Assembly (NCBI RefSeq): GCF_012489685.1
Contig: NC_080044.1
Span: forward strand, 59,449,507-59,513,506
Reading direction: 5' to 3'
Length of the DNA: 64,000 nt
Source of the DNA: Lotus japonicus
Lineage: Eukaryota; Streptophyta; Magnoliopsida; Fabales; Fabaceae
Both the position numbers and the translations under genes were made by a program. The notes beneath the pieces were generated by a model, which worked only from the letters and a program-made list of their open reading frames with translations, had not been told where the DNA came from and did no database searches. Position 1 is the first letter of the stretch, and each line of letters starts with the position of its first letter. This document shows, piece by piece, positions 23,621-35,450 of this stretch.

Positions 23621-24350
23621 GCTGTGGCCCTTATCTCGAATATTCTTGAATTTGGGTCTTACATCCAAGGCCCAAGTTTCCATACAAATAGGATAAATTC
23701 ATATAAGACAAGTATAAATAAGACAAATGGGCTTGGGACCACATCTGTGGACTGGGGACCATGTAACACCCCACTTTTCGTTATTATGTTATTTATTATT
23801 TTATCTTAATTATTATTATGCTATATGGTATTTTGATAATTTATGCGATTTAATTAGATGATTATGTGATTATGTGATTTAATTAGATGATAAGGTCATC
23901 AAGTGATTTTATTAGATAATTAAGTTCTTATGTGATATAGAAAAATAAGGGTTTTAGGTTTTAAGTGAGTAGGTGGGGCCCATTGTAAGATTATTTAAGG
24001 GTTATGAGAGAATTAAAAAAAGATAAATCAGAAAATTAGGATTAGAGAAGCAGCAGAACAGAGAAACACGTGAAAGGTGAAGGAGAGGAGAAAAGGTGGA
24101 GAAAACCTAGAATTTGATCTTCAAGAAGAAAAGGGTCAAGGAGGCTTTGTACCGGTGTCATAGAAGGTAAGGGTTTGAATTTACCTTGTATAATTATAGT
24201 ATAACAGAGGTTGAGTTTAACATGAAGGAACCTCCAACTTCTTTGAAAATTCAGAACTGAGAGACTGTGTTGAGTGTTAACATGTGGTGAGCAAAATTGA
24301 TTTTGAGCGAAATTAAGGTTCCGGGGAAAATTGGGTTCTGTTCTGTTTTG

Positions 24351-24887
24351 CCCGCAGATACCCTAACAGTCTGTGTTGTAGAGAGCATAACTCTCTCTAC
24401 AGAATTCCAAATTGAGTGAAACCAATTTTTTATGAAAGCTAACTCATAGGGCTATGTTGGGTAATATTTTCATAATTTTTCGATTGCTGGTTCAATACCA
24501 GAATCATTTGCAAGTTCATTCTGTTTCTTCCCGCAGACACCCTAGCAGCATGTGTTGTAGAGAGCATAACTCTCTCTAAAGAATTCCGAATTGAGTGAAA
24601 CTAATTTTTTATGAAAGCTTACTCATAGGGTTATATTGGGTAATATTTTCATAATTTTTGGATTGCTGGTTCAATACCAGAATTATCTGCAAGTTCACTC
24701 TATTTTGCTCGCAGACACGCTAACAGCCTGTGCTGTAGAGAGCATAACTCTCTCTACAGAATTCCAAATTGGGTGAAACCAATTTTGTATGAAAGCTAAA
24801 GTATAAGGCTATGTTTGGTAAAATTTTCATAATTTTTGGAGTGCATGTTTAGTACCGGAATTATCTACAAGTTTGCTATGTTTCTGC
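24351..24887 (+). repeat. Three tandem 178-179 bp units with a palindrome, LTR1
   Basis: Units start near 24351, 24530 and 24708 with C[CT]CGCAGA. Each carries GTAGAGAG and CTCTCTAC or a one-base variant, forming a possible 8-bp stem with a 7-base loop. The same array is in LTR2. Confidence 0.9.
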
Positions 24888-25657
24888 TTATTTCTGTGAT
24901 TGATTCTGGAACTGGTTCTAGTAATTGATATGAGACATTTGATGATTTTGTGTTGCTAGTTTATCGGTGGAATAGTGAATGATTTGATAATTATATTGAA
25001 GTGTTATTTTTTGCAATTTTGGTGTGATTTCCGTTATGGAATTTGGTGAGAAAATATGTTATATATTTGGGGCTGGAGTGGTCTCAAATTGCATGTTTTA
25101 ATTTATGAGTTTTTGCACGAAATACACTTCATTTAGTCAAGAGGCAACGTGTCGGTTTTCATCGGAAAACTGAGGTTTGTCCCAGAACTGGCGTGGTTCG
25201 GGAAGTCTGGAGTGGACTTCATTGGTGGTTAACTGTCTGGAGTGGACGCGGTGATACCGCTAAGGTTAACAATTGGTACCACATGCATACATTAGAGTCT
25301 CACACACTAAGTTTCACGTTTTCAGTGATTTTATGTGTTTGGTGATTTGTTGGTGAATTGTTTTGCTGTTGTGGTAAAGTTGAATTATTATTCTTCTTAA
25401 AGCTTATAATTTCTCGAAACATTAATAAGAATTGTGAAACTGTCTTGAGAGAAAATATTATAATCACTCAGATTTTAAAGTAAAGGTGAAGAGTTTATAA
25501 AGTAGGATCTGAATTGTTTACTTGCTCTTTGTTATGCTATATTTTATACAATGTAAGTTCTTACCCTTCTGTTGGAATGATGTTCTATGCGACATCGCTC
25601 AGGTACTGGAGGTAGAGATGTGGCTCATGAGGAGTAGCTTCGGAGAGTCTTAGCTTA

Positions 25658-25659
<2 letters not shown>

Positions 25660-25694
<35 letters not shown>
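25660..25694. repeat. (TTA)n microsatellite, LTR1
   Basis: About 35 bases of TTA repeats. The equivalent run in LTR2 is 21 bases longer. Confidence 0.95.
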
Positions 25695-26136
25695 AAATAA
25701 GTGTCTTGCTCTGTAATGTAACACTGGGTAGATATTTTACATTACTTTTACACTTTTGTTGAGAGGATTTTATAACCTCTCCTTATGGAAGTTGTTGAAT
25801 AATTTTCTAAATTATGGCGATGTCGTACTGTTGATGGCCGAAGTGCCTATGAAATTCAGTTTTGAGTATGATTAATTTTATTGGAATATCAAGGAAGATA
25901 AACCTATTTAAATAAGTGATTTTATGCATCTTAGGATTATCTGGCTGGTTTAGAAATTTTATTGACAGGAATAATTCATTCTTTGAAAACCATATGAACT
26001 TATAAATTTTCAAACACAATCAGTGTTAATTTTAATGAGTTTTCGTGAAGAAGTGTAATACTCCCTTAGATATGTTTTTAAACTCTGATAAACGTTTTTA
26101 AATAAAAACAATGGGAAAAAGGGGGTGTTACATGTG

Positions 26137-26148
26137 TGGTATCAGAGC
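26137..26148 (+). promoter_or_regulatory. Primer binding site (initiator tRNA-Met type)
   Basis: TGGTATCAGAGC, four bases inside the end of LTR1, matches the standard plant site complementary to initiator methionine tRNA. Confidence 0.92.
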
Positions 26149-26297
26149 ATGGTCGGTCAGTAGGTTAGGTTTATTAGCATGTCTAACTCCTTTTGTATTC
26201 GATATGTGTTTATGACACAATCGGTACTATTTTGGAATTCTTAGGACAATGGTCCCGAGTTGTTCGTTTAAGGAAATTTTCGAGGGCGAAAATTCTT

Positions 26298-26311
26298 AAG
26301 TGGGGGAGAGT
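26298..26311 (+). promoter_or_regulatory. Polypurine tract
   Basis: AAGTGGGGGAGAGT directly precedes LTR2 and would prime plus-strand synthesis. Confidence 0.85.
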
Positions 26312-26898
26312 TGTAACACCCCACTTTTCGTTATTATGTTATTTATTATTTTATCTTAATTATTATTATGCTATATGGTATTTTGATAATTTATGCGATT
26401 TAATTAGATGATTATGTGATTTAATTAGATGATAAGGTCATCAAGTGATTTTATTAGATAATTAAGTTATTATGTGATATAGAAAAATAAGGGTTTTAGG
26501 TTTTAAGTGAGTAGTTGGGAGTGGGGCCCATTGTAAGATTATTTAAGGGTTATGAGAGAATTAAAAAGAGATAAATCAGAAAATTAGGATTAGAGAAGCA
26601 GCAGAACAGAGAAACACGTGAAAGGTGAAGGAGAGGAGAAAAGGTGGAGAAAACCTAGAATTTGATCTTCAAGAAGAAAAGGGTCAAGGAGGCTTTGTAC
26701 CGGTGTCATAGAAGGTAAGGGTTTGAATTTACCTTGTATAATTATAGTATAACAGAGGTTGAGTTTAACATGAAGGAACCTCCAACTTCTTTGAAAATTC
26801 AGAACTGAGAGACTGTGTTGAGTGTTAACATGTGGTGAGCAAAATTGATTTTGAGCGAAATTAAGGTTCCGGGGAAAATTGGGTTCTGTTCTGTTTTG

Positions 26899-27434
26899 CC
26901 CGCAGATACCCTAACAGTCTGTGTTGTAGAGAGCATAACTCTCTCTACAGAATTCCAAATTGAGTGAAACCAATTTTTTATGAAAGCTAACTCATAGGGC
27001 TATGTTGGGTAATATTTTCATAATTTTTCGATTGCTGGTTCAATACCAGAATCATTTGCAAGTTCATTCTGTTTCTGCCCGCAGACACCCTAGCAGCCTG
27101 TGTTGTAGAGAGCATAACTCTCTCTAAAGAATTCCGAATTGAGTGAAACTAATTTTGTATGAAAGCTAACTCATAGGTTTATATTGGGTAATATTTTCAT
27201 AATTTTTGGATTGCTGGTTCAATACCAGAATTATCTGCAAGTTCACTCTGTTTTGCTCGCAGACACGCTAACAGCCTGTGCTGTAGAGAGCATAACTCTC
27301 TCTACAGAATTCCAAATTGGGTGAAACCAATTTTGTATGAAAGCTAAAGTATAAGGCTATGTTTGGTAAAATTTTCATAATTTTTGGAGTGCACGTTTAG
27401 TACCGGAATTATCTGCAAGTTTGCTATGTTTCTG
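26899..27434 (+). repeat. Three tandem 178-179 bp units with a palindrome, LTR2
   Basis: Same array as in LTR1, with units near 26899, 27078 and 27256. Both the number of units and the palindrome are kept. Confidence 0.9.
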
Positions 27435-28205
27435 CTTATTTCTGTGATTGATTCTGGAACTGGTTCTAGTAATTGATATGAGACATTTGATGATTTTGTG
27501 TTGTTAGTTTATCGGTGGAATAGTGAATGATTTGATAATTATATTGAAGTGTTATTTTGTGCAATTTTGGTGTGATTTCCGTTATGGAATTTGGTGAGAA
27601 AATATGTTATATACTTGGGGCTGGAGTGGTCTCAAATTGCATGTTTTAATTTATGAGTTTTTGCACGAAATACACTTCATTTAGTCAAGAGGCAACGTGT
27701 CGGTTTTCATCGGAAAACTGAGGTTTGTCCTAGAACTAGCATGGTTCTGGAAGTCTGGAGTGGACTTCATTGGTGGTTAACTGTCTGGAGTGGACGCGGT
27801 GATACCGCTAAGGTCAACAATTGGTACCACATGCATACATTAGAGTCTCACACACTAAGTTTCACGTTTTCAGTGATTTTATGTGTTTGGTGATTTGTTG
27901 GTGAATTGTTTTGCTGTTGTGGTAAAGTTGAATTATTATTCTTCTTAAAGCTTATAATTTCTCGAAACATTAATAAGAATTGTGAAACTGTCTTGAGAGA
28001 AAATATTATAATCACTCAGATTTTAAAGTAAAGGTGAAGAGTTTATAAAGTAGGATCTGAATTGTTTACTTGCTCTTTGTTATGCTATATTTTATACAAT
28101 GTAAGTTCTTACCCTTCTGTTGGAATGATGTTCTATGCGACATCGCTCAGGTACTGGAGGTAGAGATGTGGCTCATGAGGAGTAGCTTCGGAGAGTCTTA
28201 GCTTA

Positions 28206-28207
<2 letters not shown>

Positions 28208-28263
<56 letters not shown>
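28208..28263. repeat. (TTA)n microsatellite, LTR2
   Basis: About 56 bases of TTA repeats, seven triplets longer than in LTR1. Confidence 0.95.
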
Positions 28264-28882
28264 AAATAAGTGTCTTGCTCTGTAATGTAACACTGGGTAG
28301 ATATTTTACGTTACTTTTACACTTTTGTTGAGAGGATTTTATAACCTCTCCTTATGGAAGTTGTTGAATAATTTTCTAAATTATGGCGATGTCGTACTGT
28401 TGATGGCCGAAGTGCCTATGAAATTCAGTTTTGAGTATGATTAATTTTATTGGAATATCAAGGAAGATAAACCTATTTAAATAAGTGATTTTATGCATCT
28501 TAGGATTATCTGGCTGGTTTAGAAATTTTATTGACAGGAATAATTCATTCTTTGAAAACCATATGAACTTATAAATTTTCAAACACAATCAGTGTTAATT
28601 TTAATGAGTTTTCATGAAGAAGTGTAATACTCCCTTAGATATGTTTTTAAACTCTGATAAACGTTTTTAAATAAAACAATGGGAAAAAGGGGGTGTTACA
28701 GACCACGTCTTCATTATGCATCCTTTCACTGCCTTGGATGCTCGCCTGGCGGGTATCTCTTTTACCGGGCGGGGCTATGGGCTTGTCTTAGCCCGCCCGG
28801 TCCAACTGTTGTTATGGAGTTTGGGTCAGAGTGGCGGAGCAGAAACTCCACCCTTTTTGTTATATCCTGATCAGACACCATT

Positions 28883-30955
28883 GTTGTGTTTCTTCACCAC
28901 CTTCGTTCACCATTTCTGTGAATAACAAGTTCAATTGAAAAATGGTGTGAGTCATGTTGTTTCCAAGCTTAATTAAGAAATACGAAATCAAATCTTATTT
29001 GTGAATTTCTTGTTCTTCATTGCTTTTGATTTGTGTGTGAGATTGTGGTGTTGTGAATGATTGTTTTGATTTTTGCAAAGATGAACACCGTGAACTGAAG
29101 AAAAAAAAATCAATTTTTCTTGCAAATTATAAGAAAATAGAGAACGATTGAATCCATAGGTTCCTTTTAAGTTGTGGTGATGGTGGTGGGTGAGTTCGGG
29201 GTGATGGTGGTCTAGAGTTGAAGATGGGGAACAAAAGGAAAGAGATGAAGGTTGTTGATGATGAATGAACTAATCCAATTCACCTAAATCATACATTAAC
29301 ATTCACTAATTATATAACTAATTATACTATAATATATTAATTATTTTATTTTTGAAAAATTACAAATTACCTACAAAACCTGAGGTAAAAAGCTGGTGGT
29401 GTAACCATGGACAAAAAAAACTAGTCCAGGTTAAACCTCCCTCTTTTTTTTGTGTGTGTTCAAGACTGGTGCCTTTTAAGTGTTTGATTTTTTCTCAAAC
29501 GAGATTGTATTATGCCCATGTGCTGTTTTTCTACCATAAAACAAATTTTTTCGTCTTAGGATTTTTGTGTGCATACAAGTCTTGGCATCCAAAAACTAAA
29601 CTTGTAATTGTACTACTTGATACAGATGCAAGTGTGGACCAACAACAAATAAATTCTCCGATAACTATGACAATAGCTATGTGGAGACAGAATTTGATTT
29701 TTAGTAAATTTCTTTGACATTAGAGTGGTAGATATAAATTTGTTCAAGTCGAAGCTGGAAGGAGCCATACAGTGGTTGTTACTGAGGATGGAAATTTCCC
29801 TGCCTTTTGATGGAACAAACATTGACAGCTTGGTTCCGATTTTGCAACTATTATCCAATAAAGCACCCAAAAGTAAAATATTAGCATGGGGAAGAAAAAC
29901 ACATGTGAATATGAAAAAAAAATACATTAATATACTTTAGGGATTATATAGAAGTTAGAAAATATAAACTTTAAAGATTGAATTTAAATATCACTTCAAA
30001 GTGCCTAATGATAACGCTAACATAGAGAATTTAATTCACAGACTGTTGCACTTCTATAATTCCATTCACATAATAATATATATGTTATAAAATTTAATTT
30101 TTTTTACATGGTACTTCATTTTGGTTATAAATTAAAAAAATATATAATTCAAGAATAAATTATTTTAAAAAATAACAGTTTAATAGTTAGATGAAAATAA
30201 AATAAAAAATTTATTAAAATATTGTTAAAATTAGTCTTCAAACATTACACACATGCACGTGCACACACACATATATCTAAATAAAAAAATTAGTGTCATT
30301 GCCGGAAATACTAGGCCCACTAAAGGCACAAAAGTAGAAGGTAAGTTTGTCATAAAATGGGTGCCTCAATTTAATATTTGTACCTATTATTTTTTTATTG
30401 TTATAACTAGAATTCATATATACTTATAAAAATAGTGGTTACATTGTATGAATTTATATCTTTTTTTACTTAAAAGTTATGTGGAAGTTGGAAATTTTAA
30501 AACATGAAAAATTGAGTTTATATCCCACTTCAAAGCTCCTAATGATGACCCAAAACTAGAGAATACAACTCATGTGCCAAAAACCTTTAAACTTCTACAA
30601 TTCATAAAATCAAATTACTATTCTTAAAATGAAATAATGAATTTCATTTTGTAAAATAAATATCAATTCAAAAATAAATTAATTTATAAATCAACAATGT
30701 CATTTTTTAAATTAAAAAAAAACAAAAAGGAAAATTGATAAAAATATTATTAATATAAAATGAAAATCTTAAGTATGAAGGACAAAATCACAAAATATAT
30801 AAGGCTCCAAACCAGAAGATCAAATTCTTAAGTTGTTGAGCTAAATAATTTCATAGTGGATACTAAGCACAGCGGACGGAAACATAGGCGAAAAGCTAGA
30901 CAATAGAATTAGATAAAACATTTCTCACAAAATTTTGTAGTCTAATCTACTTATA
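28883..30955. other. AT-rich stretch without a recognisable gene
   Basis: No open frame shows a known domain. Two diverged copies of a roughly 110-bp unit lie at about 29950-30060 and 30480-30600, sharing the phrase CACTTCAAAG.[GC]CCTAATGAT. The leftmost 400 bases just outside the Tat LTR may be its original insertion site. Confidence 0.45.
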
Positions 30956-31569
30956 CTAGTATTCTTTACCTGTGCGTTGCACGACGATTAAATTTATTGT
31001 AAAGATGAATCAGTAGAAATATATTTTTACTTAGTTTAGCCTCTTTTTAGTAAGTAGAAGAGATATGGAAACGAACATATGTTACAAACATGTAGATGAA
31101 TGGACCATAGTAAAAATATTAATTTGATGAGGTTGTATGGACCTCACTATGTCAACATTTGAATAGTAATAAGAATCAAGTTTTTATGGAATGCATTACA
31201 TTGAAATTGAAATAAATTAAACATAACAATGACAATAACATAAACACTTATTAGAAGTTGTAGTCCATGATTAATGATAAAAACTGCATAATCGATCCTT
31301 TTGTCAATCAAGCATATTTGAGCATAGAACCTACAAAGAAAAAAATTTATATAAGAGTAATAATCAGTTACAATACAAATATAAACTGTGTATAATTTGA
31401 AAATGTTAAACAAACCTCATAGAAACGCCAATAACCCTTCGAATTAGATGATCAATAAACTGCTTGACATCTTTTTATGCTGTCAACAATAAAAAGAATA
31501 ACCATATCAGTTTTCCTATTAATAAAATTTAAATTGAAAATAATTGTAAGATAAATTAGCACTTACATG

Positions 31570-31887
31570 TCAAATATTATCGAAGATTTCTTGATACACC
31601 ACGTTGCGTGTAGTGTTAGATACAACTCCTTCTTCATCTATGATAAGAATCTTCAACCATTTTCTAGATTTAACTCTAGAAAGTGCAACATATAGCTGTC
31701 TGTGAGTAAAGAAAGGCCTTGACAAATACAGTCCAACATGAGATAAAGATTGCCCCAGACTTTTATTTATAGTCATTGCAAAACATAAAGTAACAGGGAA
31801 TTGTCTGCGCTGGAATTTGAATGGAATGTCAGAAATAGATGAAGTTAAAAAATGTAATTTATTATAAAATGTAATTTTTTTAGTCAA
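31570..31887 (-). pseudogene. Helitron RepHel helicase, C-terminal remnant
   Basis: The 105-residue frame contains FQRRQFPVTLCFAMTINKS, GLYLSRPFFTHRQLYVALSR and NTTRNVVYQEIFDNI. These match the last motifs of the PIF1-like (SF1B) helicase domain of plant Helitron transposases. The usual NKSQGQT is NKSLGQS here. Everything upstream (Rep and most of the helicase) is missing or too eroded to see. The remnant lies about 600 bp from the proposed Helitron 3' end, as expected. Confidence 0.88.
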
Positions 31888-32654
31888 TTATTGATAATTA
31901 ATTGTCTAGTTGATGAACTTTTTGGATTGATTACAATAATAAATGAATGTATTTAAGGTATTAAAACCAATTTGAAATCACTGATTTTAAAAAATAAATG
32001 AACTTAACGTTGTCACTAATTTTTCTGTTATAAAGCAAAGACTTAAAAGCAATTAAAACTATTTAAAGAATATAATAATTAATGGTATAATTAATTGAAA
32101 TTTTGAATGAGTATTAATGTGTAATAAATTTCTCATAATTCAACTAAATTTAATGTCTTTTTAAAATCATATTTTTATTAAATAATAAATTGGGGCCCGT
32201 TTTTTTTAAATACGTGATTTATAAGGAGTAGATTGACTAAAAATTAATGTATTAAAAAAAACATTACATACGTGATTTTTAATTTTTTTTAATAAATTAT
32301 GTAATGTGATTACTAATTAGTATTAAATTAGTTCATAATTTCGGGCATAAATTGATGACAAAATACATAACTCTTTTAAAAAATATTTTAACTAATAAAT
32401 TAAAAGATATCATTCAGTTTAGAATAATTAAGAAATATGTTTCATTAATAATTAATGATTTGTATTACTTTTTAATTTTTCCATAAATAAATTCAGAATT
32501 AAAAAAAATAAAAAATAAATAATTTTATCACTAATTTTGCTATAATTAAGTTGAGAATTCAAATCAATAAAAACTGATTTTAGAATAAAAATTGTCGTAT
32601 TTAATTTTGCTAGAAATACGTTTAGAATTAAAAGCAGTTAAAAATTATTTTGTA

Positions 32655-33380
32655 ATAATAATGTCGTCATTAATTTTATTATAAATAATGAAATAAATTG
32701 AATACAATTAAAGTTTATTAAATAAAAATATTGTCGTGTTCTATTTTTCTATAAATAAGTCAAGAATTAAAAGCAATTAATTTTTCCATAAATAAGTTCA
32801 GAATTAAAATCAATTAATATTTAGTAAATGCTTTGACAAAATCAAAAATTTAAAATTAGAGTTACTAACCAATATCATCATTAATTTTTGTATAAATAAT
32901 GAAATTAATTAAATACAAATAAAATTGATTAAATAGAAATAACGTCGTGTTTTATTTTTCTATAAATAAGTCAAGAATTAAAATCAATTCATTTTACAGT
33001 AAATAAATTCAGAACTAAAAGCAATTAATATTTAATAAATGCTTTGACTTAATCAAAATTTTAAAATTTGAATCACTAACCAATGTCGTCATTAATTCTG
33101 CAATATATATCACAATGATTTTAATACAATTAAATGAGATTAAATAGCAATAATTTCATGTTCTATTTTGATATAAATTAGTCAATAATTAAAAAAAATT
33201 AAATTTTCTCATAAATAAATTCAGAATAAACAGCAATTAACATTTAACAAATGCTTTGACAAAATCAAAAATTTAAAATTTGGATCATTAACCAATGTCG
33301 TCATTTATTTTGTTACAAATAAGGAAATAAATTGAATACAATTAAAATAAATTAAATAACAGTAATATCTTGATTCTAAT
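32655..33380. repeat. About 3.5 tandem units of 211 bp, AT-rich
   Basis: The phrase AATGTCGTCATT or a variant recurs near 32660, 32870, 33081 and 33292, a steady period of 211. Other shared phrases are TAAATGCTTTGAC and ATAAGTCAAGAATTAA. More diverged units seem to extend leftward to about 32450. The array lies inside the proposed Helitron. Confidence 0.8.
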
Positions 33381-35199
33381 TTTGAAAAGATACTAGAACT
33401 GATTAATTGATTTGGTCATCATTTCCTTTTTTTGATAAAAATAAAAACTAACAAAATCCTATTTTTTGCACTTAATCCACAAAAATTCAAAATTAGTCAA
33501 GCTTTTTAAAGTACAATTAATTGATCACCTTAGTATCTTTTAATAATTCATAATTGATACGAAGTTTTAAAATTGACCTAAAAGAGGGAATTAAGAGGTG
33601 AGAAAGGAAAGAAATAGATAAAGGCAGGAAAGGTAATTTAAAAGTGAGAAAGAAAATAAATTTAAAAGATGAAGATGATAATGAAGTAATTGGGGGAAGA
33701 AGAAGAGGGGAAGAAGAAGATGAAGAGATGGATTTGACGAAAACATAAACAAACAAAATATCAGTACATGAATAAAAAAAAAGCTAAAGTAGCATATTTT
33801 CACTAAGTTTGAATGGACTTGAATGTACAATAATACATTATACAATAAACGTGTAATTCAAATTTTATAATTTCCTTTAACATGAGACAGAGTATAGGTT
33901 TTGGATTGTTTTTACATAACGGCCTGAAAGTTTGCTCTGCCCAGCCAAAATTGTTTCAGAGGTAGGCTTCTCTGAGAAATTGAATTCCTCCAACACCTTT
34001 TTGCCAATCCTATTTTCAAAGGTTAAAAAAATGTTTTCAACCTTTCCTATTTCAAGAGACATTCAACGCACATGATATATCACATGAAACTTTTCTTTCT
34101 AAAATCAATCATTATGAGTGAATATTAAAGGGGGAGAAAAAATCGATTTTAACATTGTAGACAATATTTTAGAAAATAGAATCTAGACTTCACATGTGCA
34201 TAGGTAGTTCCAAACCATGATCTGGTAATCATCACCTGCAATTGAAAAAGCATTCAACTTATTAATAGTTAACCGAAAATCTAACAGGTCGATTGAATGG
34301 AAAATATGGAAGAATACAGAGAATGAATGGCCGGAGAGCAAGAGAGGTTGAGAGTTGTCGAAATCAAATGATGGAGATTGATTTTAAATTATGGAGAGAG
34401 AAATGATGAATTAGAGTCTTAAATAGACTTTTTAAGACATTCATTATTCAAAAGGCTTTCAATAATGAGTCTCCATACAAAAATCAAATTAAAATGGGCT
34501 GGTAATATTTTGGTCCAAATCAATATGAGGGTGACACTTGTCAGTCAAAGAGAGGGGTTGGGTGAGAGTTATTCTTACAGTGCCAAATCATCTAGGTGGG
34601 GCTCACAATGTTCCTCTTTTCTAAAGTATATAGATGTCTACTTATCCGGTGATTTATGTAGTCCAATCTACTTATATGTCTACTTATATGTCTTTCCTAT
34701 ATAAGAAAGCCAAGGGAGGATGAAAGTTGGGAGGTAAAAAGTGATGTGGGGCCTAATCACTAAAGTGTGAGTTGAAATGCTTGCTTATGCTGCTAGCTAC
34801 TATCAGAGAATTCATACCATCGTGTTTTTATGATAATCTTTACAATTCTATATTGCTTAAATTGCAGATAATATTACCAGTCTTAATTCTAAATTAATTA
34901 GTTCAACTGCAAAAAACCTTTCATCTCCAATTGTGTCATTTAAATGTTTTTAAGTATATAATTTAGTGGTTACTTATTATGAATTAATTAATATCAATTA
35001 CGGAATTACAAAGTACGTGATTGTTGTAGGATTTGAGTGAGTCATGCAAAGAGATAATAAATGCACATAAGTTGAAGAGAATATTTTAATATTAAATATG
35101 ATATCGATGCAAAAATGACATTCTCACTATCTCTTCCCCTTGAAATTCTATTTGACGTTGTCAATCCTCCCATTAATGTCATGTTATATCCTTCTTCTA

Positions 35200-35450
35200 T
35201 TTATCTCAAAATATATAAAAAGTATTTATTATTATTTGGTTCATATGAGATAGGAAATTCTAGGGCACACAAAGTTAGTTTTGGTTTTTTTTTAAGTCAG
35301 TTTTGGTTTATTGAATTATTAGTTAAATGATAATTAATATTAATATGAATCCATAAAAGATAAAGATGGTGGATTTAATATTATATCAAAACAGAATATA
35401 ACCTTCTCATTATCCCTTTTCCTTGCAACTATATGCATGAGAAGGGATAT
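35200..35450. repeat. Dispersed AT-rich repeat (related copies near 35000-35145 and 48873-49046)
   Basis: Shared phrases are ATTATTATTTGG or TTAGATCATATAAG followed by AGAATTC..GG.ACACAA, TGGT.G.TTTAATA and TTTTCC.T.CAACTATAT. The copy at 48873-49046 has the same order, and a partial copy precedes this one. It marks similar sequence on both outer sides of the disrupted FAR1-related gene. Confidence 0.55.

Larger units (their letters stand above)
23762..26132 (+). repeat. LTR1 of the short-interior element
   Basis: Left LTR, 2371 bp. Relative to LTR2 it has an extra 10 bases near 23870, lacks a few bases near 23975, and has a shorter TTA run (25660-25694). Confidence 0.95.
23762..28700 (+). 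mobile_element. Complete non-autonomous LTR retrotransposon: 2.4-kb LTRs around a 179-bp interior
   Basis: The duplication GACCA flanks the element at 23757-23761 and 28701-28705. LTR1 is 23762-26132 (2371 bp) and LTR2 is 26312-28700 (2389 bp); both run TGTAACACCCCACTTTTCG..GTGTTACA. They differ at roughly 20 substitutions by eye plus a few indels, so the insertion is recent. The interior (26133-26311) has a primer site and a polypurine tract but no coding domain. Just before the polypurine tract is a TTTTCGAGGGCGAAAATTC phrase typical of the end of chromovirus pol. The element is best read as an internal-deletion derivative of a Tekay/Del-like chromovirus that must rely on proteins from elsewhere. 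Confidence 0.93.
26312..28700 (+). repeat. LTR2 of the short-interior element
   Basis: Right LTR, 2389 bp. A 213-base stretch of LTR1 (25807-26019) recurs without change at 28376-28588. Confidence 0.95.
7856..28877 (-). mobile_element. Degenerate Ty3/gypsy Tat-lineage LTR retrotransposon with nested insertions
   Basis: In minus orientation the order is 5' LTR (28877-23468, interrupted), a degenerate primer binding site, gag, protease, RT-RNase H, a second RNase H, integrase, and an antisense gene. The extra archaeal-type RNase H and the antisense ORF after integrase point to the Tat group. Three TGTAAC-type LTR elements are inserted at 9036, 19186 and 23762. I found no 3' LTR near the left end, so the left boundary (set where the antisense gene's leader begins) is approximate, and this end is deleted or displaced. 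Confidence 0.8.
23468..28877 (-). repeat. Tat 5' LTR (about 466 bp) split by a nested LTR element
   Basis: The LTR pieces are 23468-23761 and 28706-28877, joined across the nested element by the GACCA duplication. In minus orientation it would start TGTCTGATCAGG and end CTAGAACA. A TATA-like CACTATAAAA sits at 23611-23620 on the minus strand. The outer boundary is inferred from the TG..CA ends; no matching 3' LTR was found for confirmation. Confidence 0.55.
30956..34634 (-). mobile_element. Probable Helitron, decayed, minus orientation
   Basis: On the minus strand the proposed 3' end reads GCACAGGTAAAGAATACTAG, followed by T. CTAG is the required terminus, and a GTGC..GCAC hairpin lies just upstream. 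The proposed 5' end at 34634 reads TCTATATACTTTAG and is preceded by A, so the host site would be A|T as Helitrons require. A RepHel helicase remnant lies inside in the right orientation near the 3' end. The 3' end is better supported than the 5' end. Confidence 0.6.

Noticed and set aside
25807..26019. A 70-codon frame present twice (also 28376-28588)
   Set aside because: The two are the same place in the two LTRs. Identity reflects LTR duplication, not a conserved gene.
29352..29940. Frames of 71-121 codons on both strands
   Set aside because: AT-rich, mutually overlapping, no known motif.
33517..34062. Ser/Leu/Phe-rich minus-strand frames
   Set aside because: Composition follows from purine-rich sequence on the plus strand; no domain. 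Most likely non-coding Helitron interior.
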